From an uncultured Muribaculaceae bacterium (lineage in GTDB: Bacteria > Bacteroidota > Bacteroidia > Bacteroidales > Muribaculaceae), in assembly GCA_949742535.1 (NCBI GenBank), contig CATJQX010000107.1, forward strand, positions 1 to 37,703: 37,703 nt of DNA. The letters run 5' to 3'. The translations under genes were made by a program, and so were the position numbers. Below the pieces are notes generated by a model, which was not told the origin of the DNA, searched no databases, and saw only the letters and a list, made by a program, of their open reading frames with translations. How positions within the stretch are numbered: the stretch's first letter is position 1; each line of letters opens with the position of its first letter. Below, piece by piece: positions 26,150 to 34,984 of this stretch.

Positions 26150-28195
26150 ATGGCAAAGACTGGAACAATAGGAGTGACTACCGAGAATATTTTCCCGGTG
26201 ATCAAGAAGTTTCTTTACAGTGACCATGAGATTTTTCTCCGTGAGCTCGTGTCAAACGCGATAGACGCCACCCAGAAGTTGCGTACACTCTCGTCTTTCG
26301 GTGATTTCAAAGGTGAGCTGGGTGACCTGCAGGTGAGCGTGTCTGTCGACAAGGAAGCGGGCACTCTCACTGTCAGCGACCGCGGTATAGGTATGACTGC
26401 GGATGACATAGAGAAATATATTAACCAGATAGCTTTCTCTGGAGCGGAAGAGTTCCTGGAGAAATATAAGAATGACGCCAACGCGATCATAGGGCATTTC
26501 GGTCTCGGATTTTATTCGGCGTTCATGGTGGCGAAAAAGGTGGTGATCAATTCGCTGTCATACAAAGAAGGCGCCGAGGGTGTGCGCTGGGAGTGCGACG
26601 GCTCGCCGGAGTTCTCAATGGAGGCTTCCGACAAGAAAGAACGTGGCACGGATATAGTGCTTTATATCGATGACGAGAACAAGGAGTTTCTTGAACGCGC
26701 CCGTGTAGAGACGCTTCTCAAGAAGTATTGCCGTTTCCTTCCGCTCCCGGTTGTTTTCGGAAAGGAGCAGGAATGGAAAGATGGAGCGATGGTGGATACC
26801 GACCGTCCCAATATAGTGAACATTACCGAGCCGGCATGGACAAAGAAACCTGCTGATCTGACGGAAAAGGATTACAAGGCTTTCTATCATGAACTTTATC
26901 CCGGTCAGGACGACCCTCTGTTCTGGATACACCTGAACGTGGACTATCCGTTCAACCTTACCGGCATACTGTTCTTCCCCAAGATCAAGAACAATATCGA
27001 TGTGACCCGCAACAGGATACAGCTGTATTGCAATCAGGTTTATGTGACAGATTCAGTAGAGGGTGTTGTGCCTGAGTTCATGATGCTCCTGCAGGGTGTG
27101 ATAGACTCTCCGGATATTCCTTTGAATGTGTCACGTTCCTATCTGCAGAGCGACAGTGCGGTGAAGAAGATCTCGGGTTATATAACCAAAAAGGTTTCGG
27201 CACGTCTGGAAGAACTCTTCAAGGCAGACCGCAAGGAATTCGAGCAAAAATGGGACGATATCAAGATCTTCATCGAATATGGCATGCTTACGGATGAGAA
27301 ATTCCGGGATGCTGCAATGAAGTTTGATCTGCTGCGCGATACCGACGGCAAATATTTCACCATCGAAGAATACAAGGAGCTGATCGCTCCCGCCCAGACC
27401 GACAAAGAGGGCAATATAGTGTTCCTGTACACTACCGATCCTACTGCGCAGTACAACTACATAAAGGCGGCTACAGACCGCGGTTACAGTGTGCTTGTGA
27501 TGGATGGACAGCTTGACAGCCATTTTGTGGGGCTGCTCGAACAGAAGATCGAGAAAAGCCGGTTTGTGCGTGTGGATTCCGATGTGATCGACAACCTTAT
27601 CGCAAAAGAGGACCGCAAGGCGGTGGATCTGAGTGATGTGCAGCGCGAGATACTTGTGTCGGTATTTCAGAGCCAGCTCCCGAAGATTGACAATGCACAG
27701 TTCATTGTGAGCTTTGAGGCGATGAAGAGCACTGACGCGCCTGTTGTGATCACACAGGACGAGTATATGCGCCGTATGAAAGAGATGGCGGCTCTGCAGC
27801 CCGGCATGAATTTCTATGGCATGATGCCCGACAGCTATTCTTTGCGTGTCAACACGGAGAATCCGATCGTGAAGAAAGTGTCGGTTGCAGCCGACAGTGC
27901 GCTGTCAGGTTTTGTAAAACCTCTTCTGGATGCTATCGCTGCCAACAATGACAAGATAAAGGATGCCGAGAGCAAACGCACCGATGCCAATGCCGAGGAG
28001 ACGAAGAAGGAGATCGATACTCTCCAGGCCGAAAATAATTCGGACCGTGAGGAACTCAGCCGTCTGGCAGCCGACTATGCCAAAGGTGAAGCTGTGATAG
28101 GCCAGCTGATCGATCTTGCACTTTTAGCCAACGGCATGTTGCGTGGTGAGCAGCTTGCAAAATTCATAGAGCGTTCCACAGATCTTCTGAAATAG
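26150..28195 (+). CDS. htpG: chaperone HtpG (Hsp90)
   Basis: Dimeric ATP-driven chaperone of the Hsp90 family. The ATG at 26150 is chosen because it begins directly with the family start (MAKTGTIGVTTENIFPVIKKF); an in-frame ATG at 26072 lies at the clpC terminator and would add unrelated residues. The ATP-binding N-terminal domain shows FLRELVSNAIDATQKL, VSDRGIGMTADDI and GHFGLGFYSAFMVA. The middle domain contains RNRIQLYCNQVYVTD and the catalytic-loop segment SRSYLQSDSAVKKI. At 681 residues it is longer than E. coli HtpG, with a charged stretch near the C-terminus (about 615-645). Confidence 0.97.
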   Translation: MAKTGTIGVTTENIFPVIKKFLYSDHEIFLRELVSNAIDATQKLRTLSSFGDFKGELGDLQVSVSVDKEAGTLTVSDRGIGMTADDIEKYINQIAFSGAEEFLEKYKNDANAIIGHFGLGFYSAFMVAKKVVINSLSYKEGAEGVRWECDGSPEFSMEASDKKERGTDIVLYIDDENKEFLERARVETLLKKYCRFLPLPVVFGKEQEWKDGAMVDTDRPNIVNITEPAWTKKPADLTEKDYKAFYHELYPGQDDPLFWIHLNVDYPFNLTGILFFPKIKNNIDVTRNRIQLYCNQVYVTDSVEGVVPEFMMLLQGVIDSPDIPLNVSRSYLQSDSAVKKISGYITKKVSARLEELFKADRKEFEQKWDDIKIFIEYGMLTDEKFRDAAMKFDLLRDTDGKYFTIEEYKELIAPAQTDKEGNIVFLYTTDPTAQYNYIKAATDRGYSVLVMDGQLDSHFVGLLEQKIEKSRFVRVDSDVIDNLIAKEDRKAVDLSDVQREILVSVFQSQLPKIDNAQFIVSFEAMKSTDAPVVITQDEYMRRMKEMAALQPGMNFYGMMPDSYSLRVNTENPIVKKVSVAADSALSGFVKPLLDAIAANNDKIKDAESKRTDANAEETKKEIDTLQAENNSDREELSRLAADYAKGEAVIGQLIDLALLANGMLRGEQLAKFIERSTDLLK

Positions 28196-28264
28196 ATTCA
28201 ATAAACGAACCGGCAGAACTAATTGTTAAAATAGTTTCTGTTAGTTATATATACAAATTAAAGA

Positions 28265-28304
28265 CGGTGTGTCATGTGAGGAATAAATCCTTCATGGCAC
28301 ACCG
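28265..28304. terminator. bidirectional terminator between htpG and the DUF4886 gene
   Basis: A hairpin with outer stem CGGTGTGTCATG pairing with CATGGCACACCG (one G-T pair), then an imperfect inner stem and an ATAAAT-type loop. Short T runs flank both sides. It sits between two converging genes and shares the GGTGTGTCA core with the palindrome at 64-103. Confidence 0.75.
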
Positions 28305-28331
28305 CCCTTTGTAAGGTGTATATAGATGCAC

Positions 28332-29054
28332 CTACTTCATGTTTTCTGCGGCAATCTCGCGCAGAAAACGTGCGTCTTCTGCGGTAACTCCTTCAGGAAC
28401 ATATTTGATGTCAGTAGGATTTTTGCCGGTGATGAGGCTGTATTCCATGCATGCTGCCAGATAGGTGGCAGCCATGGTGGGGTGGCGGTCGTCGGTATAT
28501 AACAATGCGCCGGTTTGTTCTGCTCCTTTTTTATCGAAGATATCTTGATAGGCTTGTCCGATATAACAGATCTTTATGCCCGGAATATCGCGCACGACAG
28601 TCTCGTAACTGTTGCGAAGCTTTTTATTCTCGTTTGCGTAATTGTCCCATTCCGTGGAGTACGCCCAGTTCATGGGTAATATGATAGTGACCTCTTTGTT
28701 CGGGCAGTTTTCCATGATATACAGTTTCCATAATTTCACTGTTTCCATGAATATCTCCTGGCTCATGCGGGGCAGGTTGCTCTGCTCCTGAAGTATTATC
28801 ACGTTCCAGGGGGCGGATGCCACTACAGCTTTTGACATCGGGTCATTGTAATGGAACAGGAGCGTGCGGCCGAGTTGGGTGCGTTTGCTCCATGCGGCGT
28901 CGACTCCTTCCGATTCGGCGATTTTGTTGAACACTTCTGCCTGATTGTTGAAGTCAATCAGGCTATTGTTGATGGATAGGATTTTAAGATTCTGTGATGC
29001 TGCATAAAAAATAGTCATGCTCAACACAGATAAAATAATCATCAGGCGTTTCAT
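28332..29054 (-). CDS. DUF4886 family secreted protein (SGNH-hydrolase-like)
   Basis: A 240-residue protein with an N-terminal signal peptide (hydrophobic about 4-17, cut near AAS). The mature part resembles the DUF4886 branch of SGNH hydrolases. The block I serine could be that of SINNSLIDF, and a C-terminal TDDRHPTMAATYLAA segment gives the Asp-x-x-His pair of the catalytic triad. The block I motif is unusual (NNSLI rather than GNSFS). A carbohydrate or ester hydrolase acting in the periplasm is likely, but the substrate is unknown. It is a single gene convergent with htpG. Confidence 0.8.
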   Translation of the reverse strand: MKRLMIILSVLSMTIFYAASQNLKILSINNSLIDFNNQAEVFNKIAESEGVDAAWSKRTQLGRTLLFHYNDPMSKAVVASAPWNVIILQEQSNLPRMSQEIFMETVKLWKLYIMENCPNKEVTIILPMNWAYSTEWDNYANENKKLRNSYETVVRDIPGIKICYIGQAYQDIFDKKGAEQTGALLYTDDRHPTMAATYLAACMEYSLITGKNPTDIKYVPEGVTAEDARFLREIAAENMK

Positions 29055-29113
29055 GGTTTATCGTGATTTAAGTGCAGATGTTTGTTTTTTTTGGGCGGTT
29101 ATTTGATTTTTCA

Positions 29114-29121
29114 CAAAGGTA
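29114..29121 (-). promoter_or_regulatory. candidate -7 box of the DUF4886 gene
   Basis: On the minus strand this reads TACCTTTG, a full match to TAnnTTTG, about 60 bases before the ATG. The expected -33 position is only a weak match. The rest of 29055-29303 is A/T-rich spacer with no other feature that I can see. Confidence 0.45.
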
Positions 29122-29303
29122 AGTCTTTTTTGCCAATAGACATGCGTCGCTAATGTGTAAACTGTAGCAACGTGTGTATTAAAAAAAGGCTTTTTCATTT
29201 ACGGAGGAGGCGGACCGGGCATGTTTTATATGTGTCGTATGTGTGAAGAACGGCGCCAAATGGCGGTAAAAGCATTTTTGCAAATAAAAAAACAGTGAAA
29301 AAA

Positions 29304-29334
29304 TTTGCAGATTCACAAAAAAGCCGTACCTTTG
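29304..29334 (+). promoter_or_regulatory. promoter of tRNA-His
   Basis: TTTG at 29304-29307 and TACCTTTG at 29327-29334 match both Bacteroidetes boxes exactly with 19 bases between. Transcription would start near 29341, about 50 bases before the mature tRNA. Confidence 0.8.
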
Positions 29335-29390
29335 CACCGTTGAAACGAAAGAGCTGCCCTCGCAGCGATGGTAGTTTCGCTTAACATGAT

Positions 29391-29466
<76 letters not shown>

Positions 29467-29481
29467 AAAGATTGAATGTCG

Positions 29482-29512
29482 GCCGCTGCACCATCTGGTG
29501 CAGCGGCTTTTT
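29482..29512 (+). terminator. terminator of tRNA-His
   Basis: A perfect 12-bp inverted repeat (GCCGCTGCACCA with TGGTGCAGCGGC, two bases between) followed by five T residues at 29508-29512. It lies 15 bases before the preferred start of the next gene. Confidence 0.85.
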
Positions 29513-29527
29513 CATATGAATTTAAAG

Positions 29528-30088
29528 ATGGATACAACCGCTAACAAGACAGAACAACAATTTGATGATGCCATAGCGATATGTCGTGGCGTCTACGCTG
29601 CAAAACTTGCTGATTACGGTGCGGCATGGCGTATGATGCGTCCCACATCTGTGACGGACCAGATTCTGATAAAGGCAGACCGCATACGCTCGCTCGAGAC
29701 AAAAGGTGAGGCTAAAGTAGACGACGAAAGCATACTCGACGGCTTTATAGCGATTGTGAATTATGGTATTATCGCGCTGATACAGCTTGAACTCGGCTTC
29801 GCATCGGGCATGGATATTTCTGTCGAGGAAGCTCTCGCACTGTATGACCGTCATATGGGCGAGACGAGGGCTCTTATGATGAGAAAAAATCATGATTACG
29901 ACGAGGCATGGCGCAAAATGCGTGTCAGCTCATATACAGATCTCATACTTATGAAACTGATGCGTACCAAGGAGATCGAGGATCACGCCGGAAAGACATT
30001 TGTGTCGGAGGGTGTTGACGCGAACTATCTTGATATGATCAATTACTCGCTGTTCGGTATCATAAAACTTGCTGTAGAGGCCAGGTAG
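29528..30088 (+). CDS. DUF1599 protein with internally duplicated domain
   Basis: A 186-residue protein made of two copies of one domain. The first copy includes ICRGVYAAKLADYGAAWRMMRPTSVTDQILIKADRIRSLE and then FIAIVNYGIIALIQLEL. The second includes RALMMRKNHDYDEAWRKMRVSSYTDLILMKLMRTKEIE and then DMINYSLFGIIKLAVE. The DUF1599 domain has been placed among nucleotide-modification-associated domains; its activity is not known to me. An alternative ATG at 29516 would add four residues but lies only three bases after the terminator T run. It is followed after 31 bases by the DoxX-like gene. No separate promoter is visible between the tRNA terminator and this gene. Confidence 0.85.
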   Translation: MDTTANKTEQQFDDAIAICRGVYAAKLADYGAAWRMMRPTSVTDQILIKADRIRSLETKGEAKVDDESILDGFIAIVNYGIIALIQLELGFASGMDISVEEALALYDRHMGETRALMMRKNHDYDEAWRKMRVSSYTDLILMKLMRTKEIEDHAGKTFVSEGVDANYLDMINYSLFGIIKLAVEAR

Positions 30089-30119
30089 TCAAGGCCGATA
30101 CAGATAAATACTTGTTTGT

Positions 30120-31484
30120 ATGAGCGGGCAAAATCGATTGCCGATATGGCAGATAGGGACGATATGGCTGTTTAGGCTGCTGATTGGCGGCCTTTTCGTC
30201 ATGTCTGGATTCGTGAAGATGGTGGATCCCTGGGGATTCATATTCAAAATTGAAGAATATCTTGCCGTATGGCATTTAGCCGAACCGCGCACGGTTGTGC
30301 TCATGGCCGTGCTGGTGATCTCCGGATACGAGTTCGTAATGGGCGCGCTTCTCGCAATGGGATGCTACAAAAGGGGAGCGCCCTGGGGGCTTCTGCTGAT
30401 GATGGGGGTGATGCTTCCGCTTACATTGTATATCTGGATAGAGAATCCAGTGAGCGATTGCGGCTGTTTCGGCGATTTCTGGATCCTCCCCAATGCAGCT
30501 ACATTCTGGAAAAATGTGGCCATTACGGTTGCCATTGTCTTTCTCGTATGCCGTAACCATAGGCTTAAACAAGGTTTATTCGAGCCGTCGATACAATGGA
30601 TGACTGGCGCATGGATATCATTATATATCCTGCTTGTGGGGTTGTATGGATATAATATCCAGCCGTTGATGGATTTCAGGTCGTATCCGGTGGGAACCGG
30701 GCTTGCAAGCGCGGATGAAGAGGGGGGCGATGACACGCATTATCGTTTCCTGTATGAAAAAAATGGGGAAAAACGCGACTTCAGTATCGACGAGCTTCCT
30801 GATTCTACATGGAATTTCGTGGACCGGATTTATATAGGCAATGAGGCTTTGGCAGACGGGAACGCAAGTCTTGCCATATTCGACGGCGACGAGGAAGTGA
30901 CTTCCGAAGTTCTCAATGCATCGGGCGACGAAATACTGCTTGTCATACCGGAACCGGTAAGGGCGGATATTTCCTATACATTTACTGTAAATGAAATGTA
31001 TGAATATGCAGACAGTCTGGGAATTCCGGTGATTGCCCTTCTGGGTGGCGACAGACGCGCGGTGAACAGGTGGCGCGACATTGCGATGGCAGAATATCCC
31101 TGTTATTCTGCCGACGACACACAGCTCAAGGAGCTTGCTCGCGGCACACTGTCTGTGGTGACCCTTCGCGACGGGGTGATAACTTCGAAGAATGCGGTGG
31201 GGATGCTGACGCCCGGAGTGATAGAAGCGCCTGAAAGTCCCGAACGTTTTATGGAGGAGGTAAGGGGGTATTCCGACGGGAAACTCTTCATGCTCAATCT
31301 TATATTCGGGGGAGGCCTGCTGCTGTTGTATACATGCCAGGGGGTTATTCTCGGAATACGGTTCGGTGTGCGCAAATGGCTCGCTTCCCGCAGGGCACGT
31401 CGTCTCCGGTCAGAGGAGACAGATTCTGTTACAGAGGCCGCAGAGAATGAAACAAAGAGTGACCGGGATATTGGTGAGGTCTGA
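30120..31484 (+). CDS. DoxX-like membrane protein of the BT_3928 type
   Basis: A 454-residue inner-membrane protein. The N-terminal part has a DoxX/MauE-like four-helix bundle, with LIGGLFVMSGFVKMVDPWGF and a conserved cysteine pair in DCGCFGDF (C114, C116) suited to thiol redox chemistry. A fifth helix precedes a soluble region of about 200 residues (around 185-385) that looks thioredoxin-like but lacks a CXXC motif (MAEYPCYSADD). A last helix near 392-410 is followed by a basic/acidic cytoplasmic tail. Bacteroides genomes carry a homologue called the BT_3928 family beside tpiA, as here. A role in envelope redox balance is inference. Confidence 0.85.
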   Translation: MSGQNRLPIWQIGTIWLFRLLIGGLFVMSGFVKMVDPWGFIFKIEEYLAVWHLAEPRTVVLMAVLVISGYEFVMGALLAMGCYKRGAPWGLLLMMGVMLPLTLYIWIENPVSDCGCFGDFWILPNAATFWKNVAITVAIVFLVCRNHRLKQGLFEPSIQWMTGAWISLYILLVGLYGYNIQPLMDFRSYPVGTGLASADEEGGDDTHYRFLYEKNGEKRDFSIDELPDSTWNFVDRIYIGNEALADGNASLAIFDGDEEVTSEVLNASGDEILLVIPEPVRADISYTFTVNEMYEYADSLGIPVIALLGGDRRAVNRWRDIAMAEYPCYSADDTQLKELARGTLSVVTLRDGVITSKNAVGMLTPGVIEAPESPERFMEEVRGYSDGKLFMLNLIFGGGLLLLYTCQGVILGIRFGVRKWLASRRARRLRSEETDSVTEAAENETKSDRDIGEV

Positions 31485-31501
31485 AATTTATTGTATCTTT
31501 G
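31470..31501 (+). promoter_or_regulatory. promoter of tpiA
   Basis: TATCTTTG at 31494-31501 is a full -7 match, and ATTG at 31470-31473 a three-of-four -33 match, with 20 bases between. It overlaps the end of the DoxX-like gene. The resulting leader of about 130 bases carries no obvious riboswitch fold. Confidence 0.65.
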
Positions 31502-31640
31502 CAGAGGCTTTGTCTTATGGCCGCATGAGCCCGGCATGCAGAGGGCAACATAAACGCGGACAAGCAGTGGCAAAGCCCCGGCATGCCGATCGCATGGTCC
31601 GTTAATATGGTTGAAACTAACTGTTTATAAAAATATTGAA

Positions 31641-32420
31641 ATGAGAAAGAATATTGTAGCCGGCAACTGGAAGATGAATACCACTCTTGCCGAAGGTGTA
31701 GGTCTCGCCAAGGATGTGAACGAGGCTCTCAAGAATGCAACTCCTAAATGCGATGTTGTGATCTGTGTTCCTTTCACCCATCTGGCTTCCGTAGCTGCCG
31801 CTATCGATACAGATAAGCTTGGCCTCGGTGCCGAGAACTGCGCCGACCACGTAAAGGGTGCATATACAGGCGAGGTTTCCGCTCCTATGGTGGCTTCTAC
31901 CGGAGCTAAATATGTGATACTCGGTCACTCTGAGCGTCGTCAGTACTATGGCGAGACATCAGAAATCCTGAAAGAGAAAGTAAATCTCGCTCTCGCCGAG
32001 AATCTTACCCCTATCTTCTGCATCGGCGAGGTTCTGGAGCAGCGCGAGGACGGCACATACAACGAGGTGGTTACAAAACAGATTGAAGAGGCTCTCTTCG
32101 ATCTTACCGCCGAGGATTTCAGCAAGCTTGTTCTGGCATATGAGCCGGTATGGGCTATCGGCACAGGCAAAACCGCCACAGCAGAGCAGGCTGAAGACAT
32201 GCACGCACACATCCGCTCGGTTATCGCCGGCAAATATGGCAAAGAGGTTGCTGACAATACTTCCATCCTCTATGGCGGCAGCTGCAAGCCCAGCAATGCA
32301 GCAGAGCTTTTCGCCAAACCCGATGTTGACGGCGGCCTGATCGGTGGCGCAGCACTTGACGCCGCTTCCTTCATGGGAATCGTTAATGCTTTCAAAGAAA
32401 TTTTTTCTTTGAAAAGATAA
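31641..32420 (+). CDS. tpiA: triosephosphate isomerase
   Basis: Glycolytic enzyme interconverting dihydroxyacetone phosphate and glyceraldehyde 3-phosphate. The ATG at 31641 gives the canonical start [12 protein letters not shown] and a normal length of 259 residues; an upstream TTG at 31611 would add ten residues. Catalytic residues are K11 (NWKMN), H96 (LGHSERR) and E168 ([12 protein letters not shown]). The phosphate loop LYGGS and the [10 protein letters not shown] segment are present. Overlapping its last codons is a perfect 11-bp hairpin (TTTCAAAGAAA, 32390-32400, with 32404-32414) without a T tract after it, possibly affecting mRNA processing. The SPOR gene follows after 82 bases. Confidence 0.98.
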   Translation: MRKNIVAGNWKMNTTLAEGVGLAKDVNEALKNATPKCDVVICVPFTHLASVAAAIDTDKLGLGAENCADHVKGAYTGEVSAPMVASTGAKYVILGHSERRQYYGETSEILKEKVNLALAENLTPIFCIGEVLEQREDGTYNEVVTKQIEEALFDLTAEDFSKLVLAYEPVWAIGTGKTATAEQAEDMHAHIRSVIAGKYGKEVADNTSILYGGSCKPSNAAELFAKPDVDGGLIGGAALDAASFMGIVNAFKEIFSLKR

Positions 32421-32502
32421 GAAAAATGTGGAGGTCGCCTGTGCCGCGTCGTTTCAGTGCGGTCAGTGTGGCCTTCACTTTCTTTTTATGATTTGATAAA
32501 TT

Positions 32503-33072
32503 ATGGGTCTTAGGATATTTTTGACAGGTCTGTTAGCCATTGTGTCTGTGATGACGATGGTGGCTCAGGATGTTGTGTCCGTGTCGACACAAGCTGTGTC
32601 AGACAGCGTCAGTCCGCAAGAGGAGAACATCATACAACGTCTTACCGGTGTCTCTGTAGGAGTTTCAATCGAAGGACCGGCCGCTTTGTTCCAGAGAGCA
32701 GTGGCTGTTGCAGTGCCTGATGCTGAAACCGAATTGCCTGACGAGGAATTGACCGAAGAAATGTCCGGAGAACATCAGGACGCCGACAAACAGCGTGTGC
32801 GTGGAAAACAGGTGGGTTACAGAGTGCAGGTATATGCCGACAATAACGTGAGGTCTGCGAAGACTGAGGCGCGTCAGCGTGAACGCTCCATTGGCAATGC
32901 TTTCCCGCAGTATGGCACTTATGTATCGTATGCATCCCCATTCTGGCGTCTGCGTGTGGGTGATTTCCGATCGCAGTATGAGGCGGAAAAGGCTGCGTCG
33001 GAAATAAAAAGACAATTCCCGTCATATGCGCGCGAGGTGCGCGTGGTGCGTGACAGAGTCAATGTTAAATGA
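32503..33072 (+). CDS. secreted SPOR-domain protein
   Basis: A 189-residue protein with a signal peptide (cut after MVAQ or nearby), a polar acidic linker, and a C-terminal SPOR domain from about residue 105: GYRVQVYADNNVRSAKTEA, WRLRVGDFRSQYEAEKAASEI and REVRVVRDRV. SPOR domains bind peptidoglycan denuded of stem peptides at division sites, so a periplasmic septal role is expected. It sits between tpiA and folE, an order also found in Bacteroides. Confidence 0.9.
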   Translation: MGLRIFLTGLLAIVSVMTMVAQDVVSVSTQAVSDSVSPQEENIIQRLTGVSVGVSIEGPAALFQRAVAVAVPDAETELPDEELTEEMSGEHQDADKQRVRGKQVGYRVQVYADNNVRSAKTEARQRERSIGNAFPQYGTYVSYASPFWRLRVGDFRSQYEAEKAASEIKRQFPSYAREVRVVRDRVNVK

Positions 33073-33102
33073 CAGTAAATGCCGTTTTTAAGTTAGTTAA
33101 GA

Positions 33103-33711
33103 ATGATAAGTGAAGATTTTGATTTTCAGGTGGAAACGGCAAATCTGAGCGAAGAGGAAAGGATTAATGCCATCGCGGAGCACTATCGCAGGATTCTGAA
33201 ACTGGTAGGGGAGGATCCCTGCAGGGAAGGATTGCTCAAGACACCTATGCGTGCAGCCAAAGCGATGTGGTTTGCTACGCAGGGTTACCGCACAAAGCCT
33301 TCCGACGTTTTGCGTCAGGCGATTTTTGAATATGCCGGATCGCGGATGGTGGTGGTGCGTGATATTGAATTCTATTCCATGTGCGAACATCATATATTGC
33401 CGTTTTTCGGGACTGTAAGTCTGGCTTATGTGCCTGACGGATCGATGATCGGTCTGAGCAAATTGCCGCGACTTGTGAATGCCGTGGCGCGCAGGCTTCA
33501 GGTGCAGGAGCGGCTTACTGCGGAGATATGCAGCGAAGTGAAGGAAACGCTCTCGGCAAAAGGGGTGATTTGCGAATGCCGGGCACAACACCTGTGCATG
33601 CAGATGCGGGGGGTGGAAAAACAGCTGTCAAGTACTGTCACGGTGGACTATAACGGTGTTTTTGAGACGGACGTGGCGCTCAGGCAGGAATTTTTCAATA
33701 TGATAAGATAA
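33103..33711 (+). CDS. folE: GTP cyclohydrolase I
   Basis: First step of tetrahydrofolate synthesis: GTP to 7,8-dihydroneopterin triphosphate. The 202-residue protein has zinc ligands C94 and H97 (SMCEHHILPF) and C165 (AQHLCMQMRGV). Conserved GLSKLPRLVNAVARRLQVQERLT follows. It starts 30 bases after the SPOR gene and ends in a hairpin shared with the convergent S4 gene. Confidence 0.97.
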   Translation: MISEDFDFQVETANLSEEERINAIAEHYRRILKLVGEDPCREGLLKTPMRAAKAMWFATQGYRTKPSDVLRQAIFEYAGSRMVVVRDIEFYSMCEHHILPFFGTVSLAYVPDGSMIGLSKLPRLVNAVARRLQVQERLTAEICSEVKETLSAKGVICECRAQHLCMQMRGVEKQLSSTVTVDYNGVFETDVALRQEFFNMIR

Positions 33712-33715
33712 AAAC

Positions 33716-33750
33716 TAATGGCCGACGATTTTGCCGGCCATTATGTTTTT
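33716..33750 (+). terminator. terminator after folE
   Basis: A 9-bp perfect stem (TAATGGCCG with CGGCCATTA) and a 10-base loop, followed by ATG and then TTTTT at 33746-33750, beginning four bases after the folE stop. It may also serve the convergent S4 gene. Confidence 0.75.
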
Positions 33751-33776
33751 ATATCGCGGGGATGAAGGAGTAGGGG

Positions 33777-34265
33777 TCAGTCTGTGAAGTCTGATTCGTC
33801 GAAATCGAAATCCCACCCGCGTTCCGACGGATCTGTGTCGTCAAAATCAGACATGTCGTCTTCGATGCCGGTATAGATGTCATCTGTGAAACGTGCAAGT
33901 TCGCGCCCTTCTCTTTTTGTCGGGCGGCCGAGACCTTTGCGGCGGTCGATAAAACCTGTAATCTTGATAACATCAAGAAGGTCGTACTGCTCTTTCGGAG
34001 TGATGTTTTCCATGTACTCCGGCACAAGTTTCGCTCCGAGTCGGTTTTCTGTAAGCGCTTTCACACGGAAAGAGTAGGTGACAGGCGGTTTGCGCACGCT
34101 CACTATGTCGTCGACTTTTATCATGCGCGAGGGTTTGGCGATTATTTCACCGGAAGAGGTGCGCACACTTACTCTCCCTTTTTTGCAACTGTCGGTGGCT
34201 ACGGTGCGTGTCTTGAATATACGCATTGCCCATAGCCATTTATCGATTCTTACTTCAGATTTCAT
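33777..34265 (-). CDS. S4-domain RNA-binding protein (Hsp15-like)
   Basis: A 162-residue protein starting with an S4 RNA-binding domain: VRIDKWLWAMRIFKTRTVATDSCKKGRVSV is the hallmark of the Hsp15/HslR group, which binds stalled 50S subunits carrying nascent chains. The ATG at 34265 is chosen because the S4 domain begins at once; an earlier in-frame start would overlap pth. The C-terminal part has a basic RRKGLGRPTKREGRELARF segment and a very acidic tail. It follows pth by 31 bases on the same strand, making a ribosome-rescue pair (inference). Confidence 0.9.
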   Translation of the reverse strand: MKSEVRIDKWLWAMRIFKTRTVATDSCKKGRVSVRTSSGEIIAKPSRMIKVDDIVSVRKPPVTYSFRVKALTENRLGAKLVPEYMENITPKEQYDLLDVIKITGFIDRRKGLGRPTKREGRELARFTDDIYTGIEDDMSDFDDTDPSERGWDFDFDESDFTD

Positions 34266-34296
34266 TTCGTGTAAACAACTTCTGCGTGGGGGAGGC

Positions 34297-34860
34297 TTAT
34301 TTGTTGTTAAAGTCGCACATGGCGGTCTGTAGCCCGGCAAGTACGAATGTGCGTACTGCGTCTACTGCCACATCAATTCTTACTGGCATGCGCTGTCGCT
34401 CGTCGAGGGTAAACTGCCCGAGAACATAGTCAATCTGACATCCGCGTGGGAAATCATTTCCTATGCCGAAGCGCAGACGCGGGTAGGCATCGGTGCCGAG
34501 CATCTGTGCGATGTTTTTCAGCCCGTTGTGTCCTGCGTCGCTTCCTCTGCCTTTCAGGCGTATCGCTCCGAAGGGGAGCGCGATGTCGTCTACAAGGATG
34601 AGGATGTTTTCGAGTTCTATGTTCTCTTTGGTTTTCCAGTATCTGACTGCGTTTCCGCTGAGGTTCATGTATGTGGACGGTTTAAGCAGTATTACCTGCT
34701 TGTTCTTTATGCGTCCGGTGGCGACGTCGCCATAACGGTCTGTGGAGAATGATGCCCCGATGTTTTCGGCGAGCGCATCAGCTATGCGGAATCCTATGTT
34801 ATGGCGTGTGCCTGCATACTCCGCACCGATGTTGCCAAGGCCTACTATTAGATATTTCAC
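34297..34860 (-). CDS. pth: peptidyl-tRNA hydrolase
   Basis: Releases tRNA from prematurely dropped peptidyl-tRNA. The 187-residue length is normal. Active-site residues are N10 (GLGNIG), H20 (TRHNIGF), the asparagine of TYMNLSG (N66) and the aspartate of DDIALPFG (D92), with [10 protein letters not shown] further on. It lies between bL25 (upstream, separated by a terminator) and the S4-domain gene. Confidence 0.96.
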   Translation of the reverse strand: MKYLIVGLGNIGAEYAGTRHNIGFRIADALAENIGASFSTDRYGDVATGRIKNKQVILLKPSTYMNLSGNAVRYWKTKENIELENILILVDDIALPFGAIRLKGRGSDAGHNGLKNIAQMLGTDAYPRLRFGIGNDFPRGCQIDYVLGQFTLDERQRMPVRIDVAVDAVRTFVLAGLQTAMCDFNNK

Positions 34861-34896
34861 TGTTGTGTGGCTTAGTTGTGGAGGTTATTCATGCGG

Positions 34897-34941
34897 AAAA
34901 GAGTCTGCATACGGGCAATAATGCCGCGTCGCAGACTCTTT
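34897..34941 (-). terminator. terminator after the bL25 gene
   Basis: An 11-bp perfect outer stem (AAAGAGTCTGC with GCAGACTCTTT) encloses a small GGCA/TGCC hairpin. On the minus strand the downstream arm ends in TTTT. It begins 44 bases after the bL25 stop codon. Confidence 0.7.
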
Positions 34942-34984
34942 CTGTGCTTTACTGCAAGATCGTGATGATCCAGCTGATATGCTA

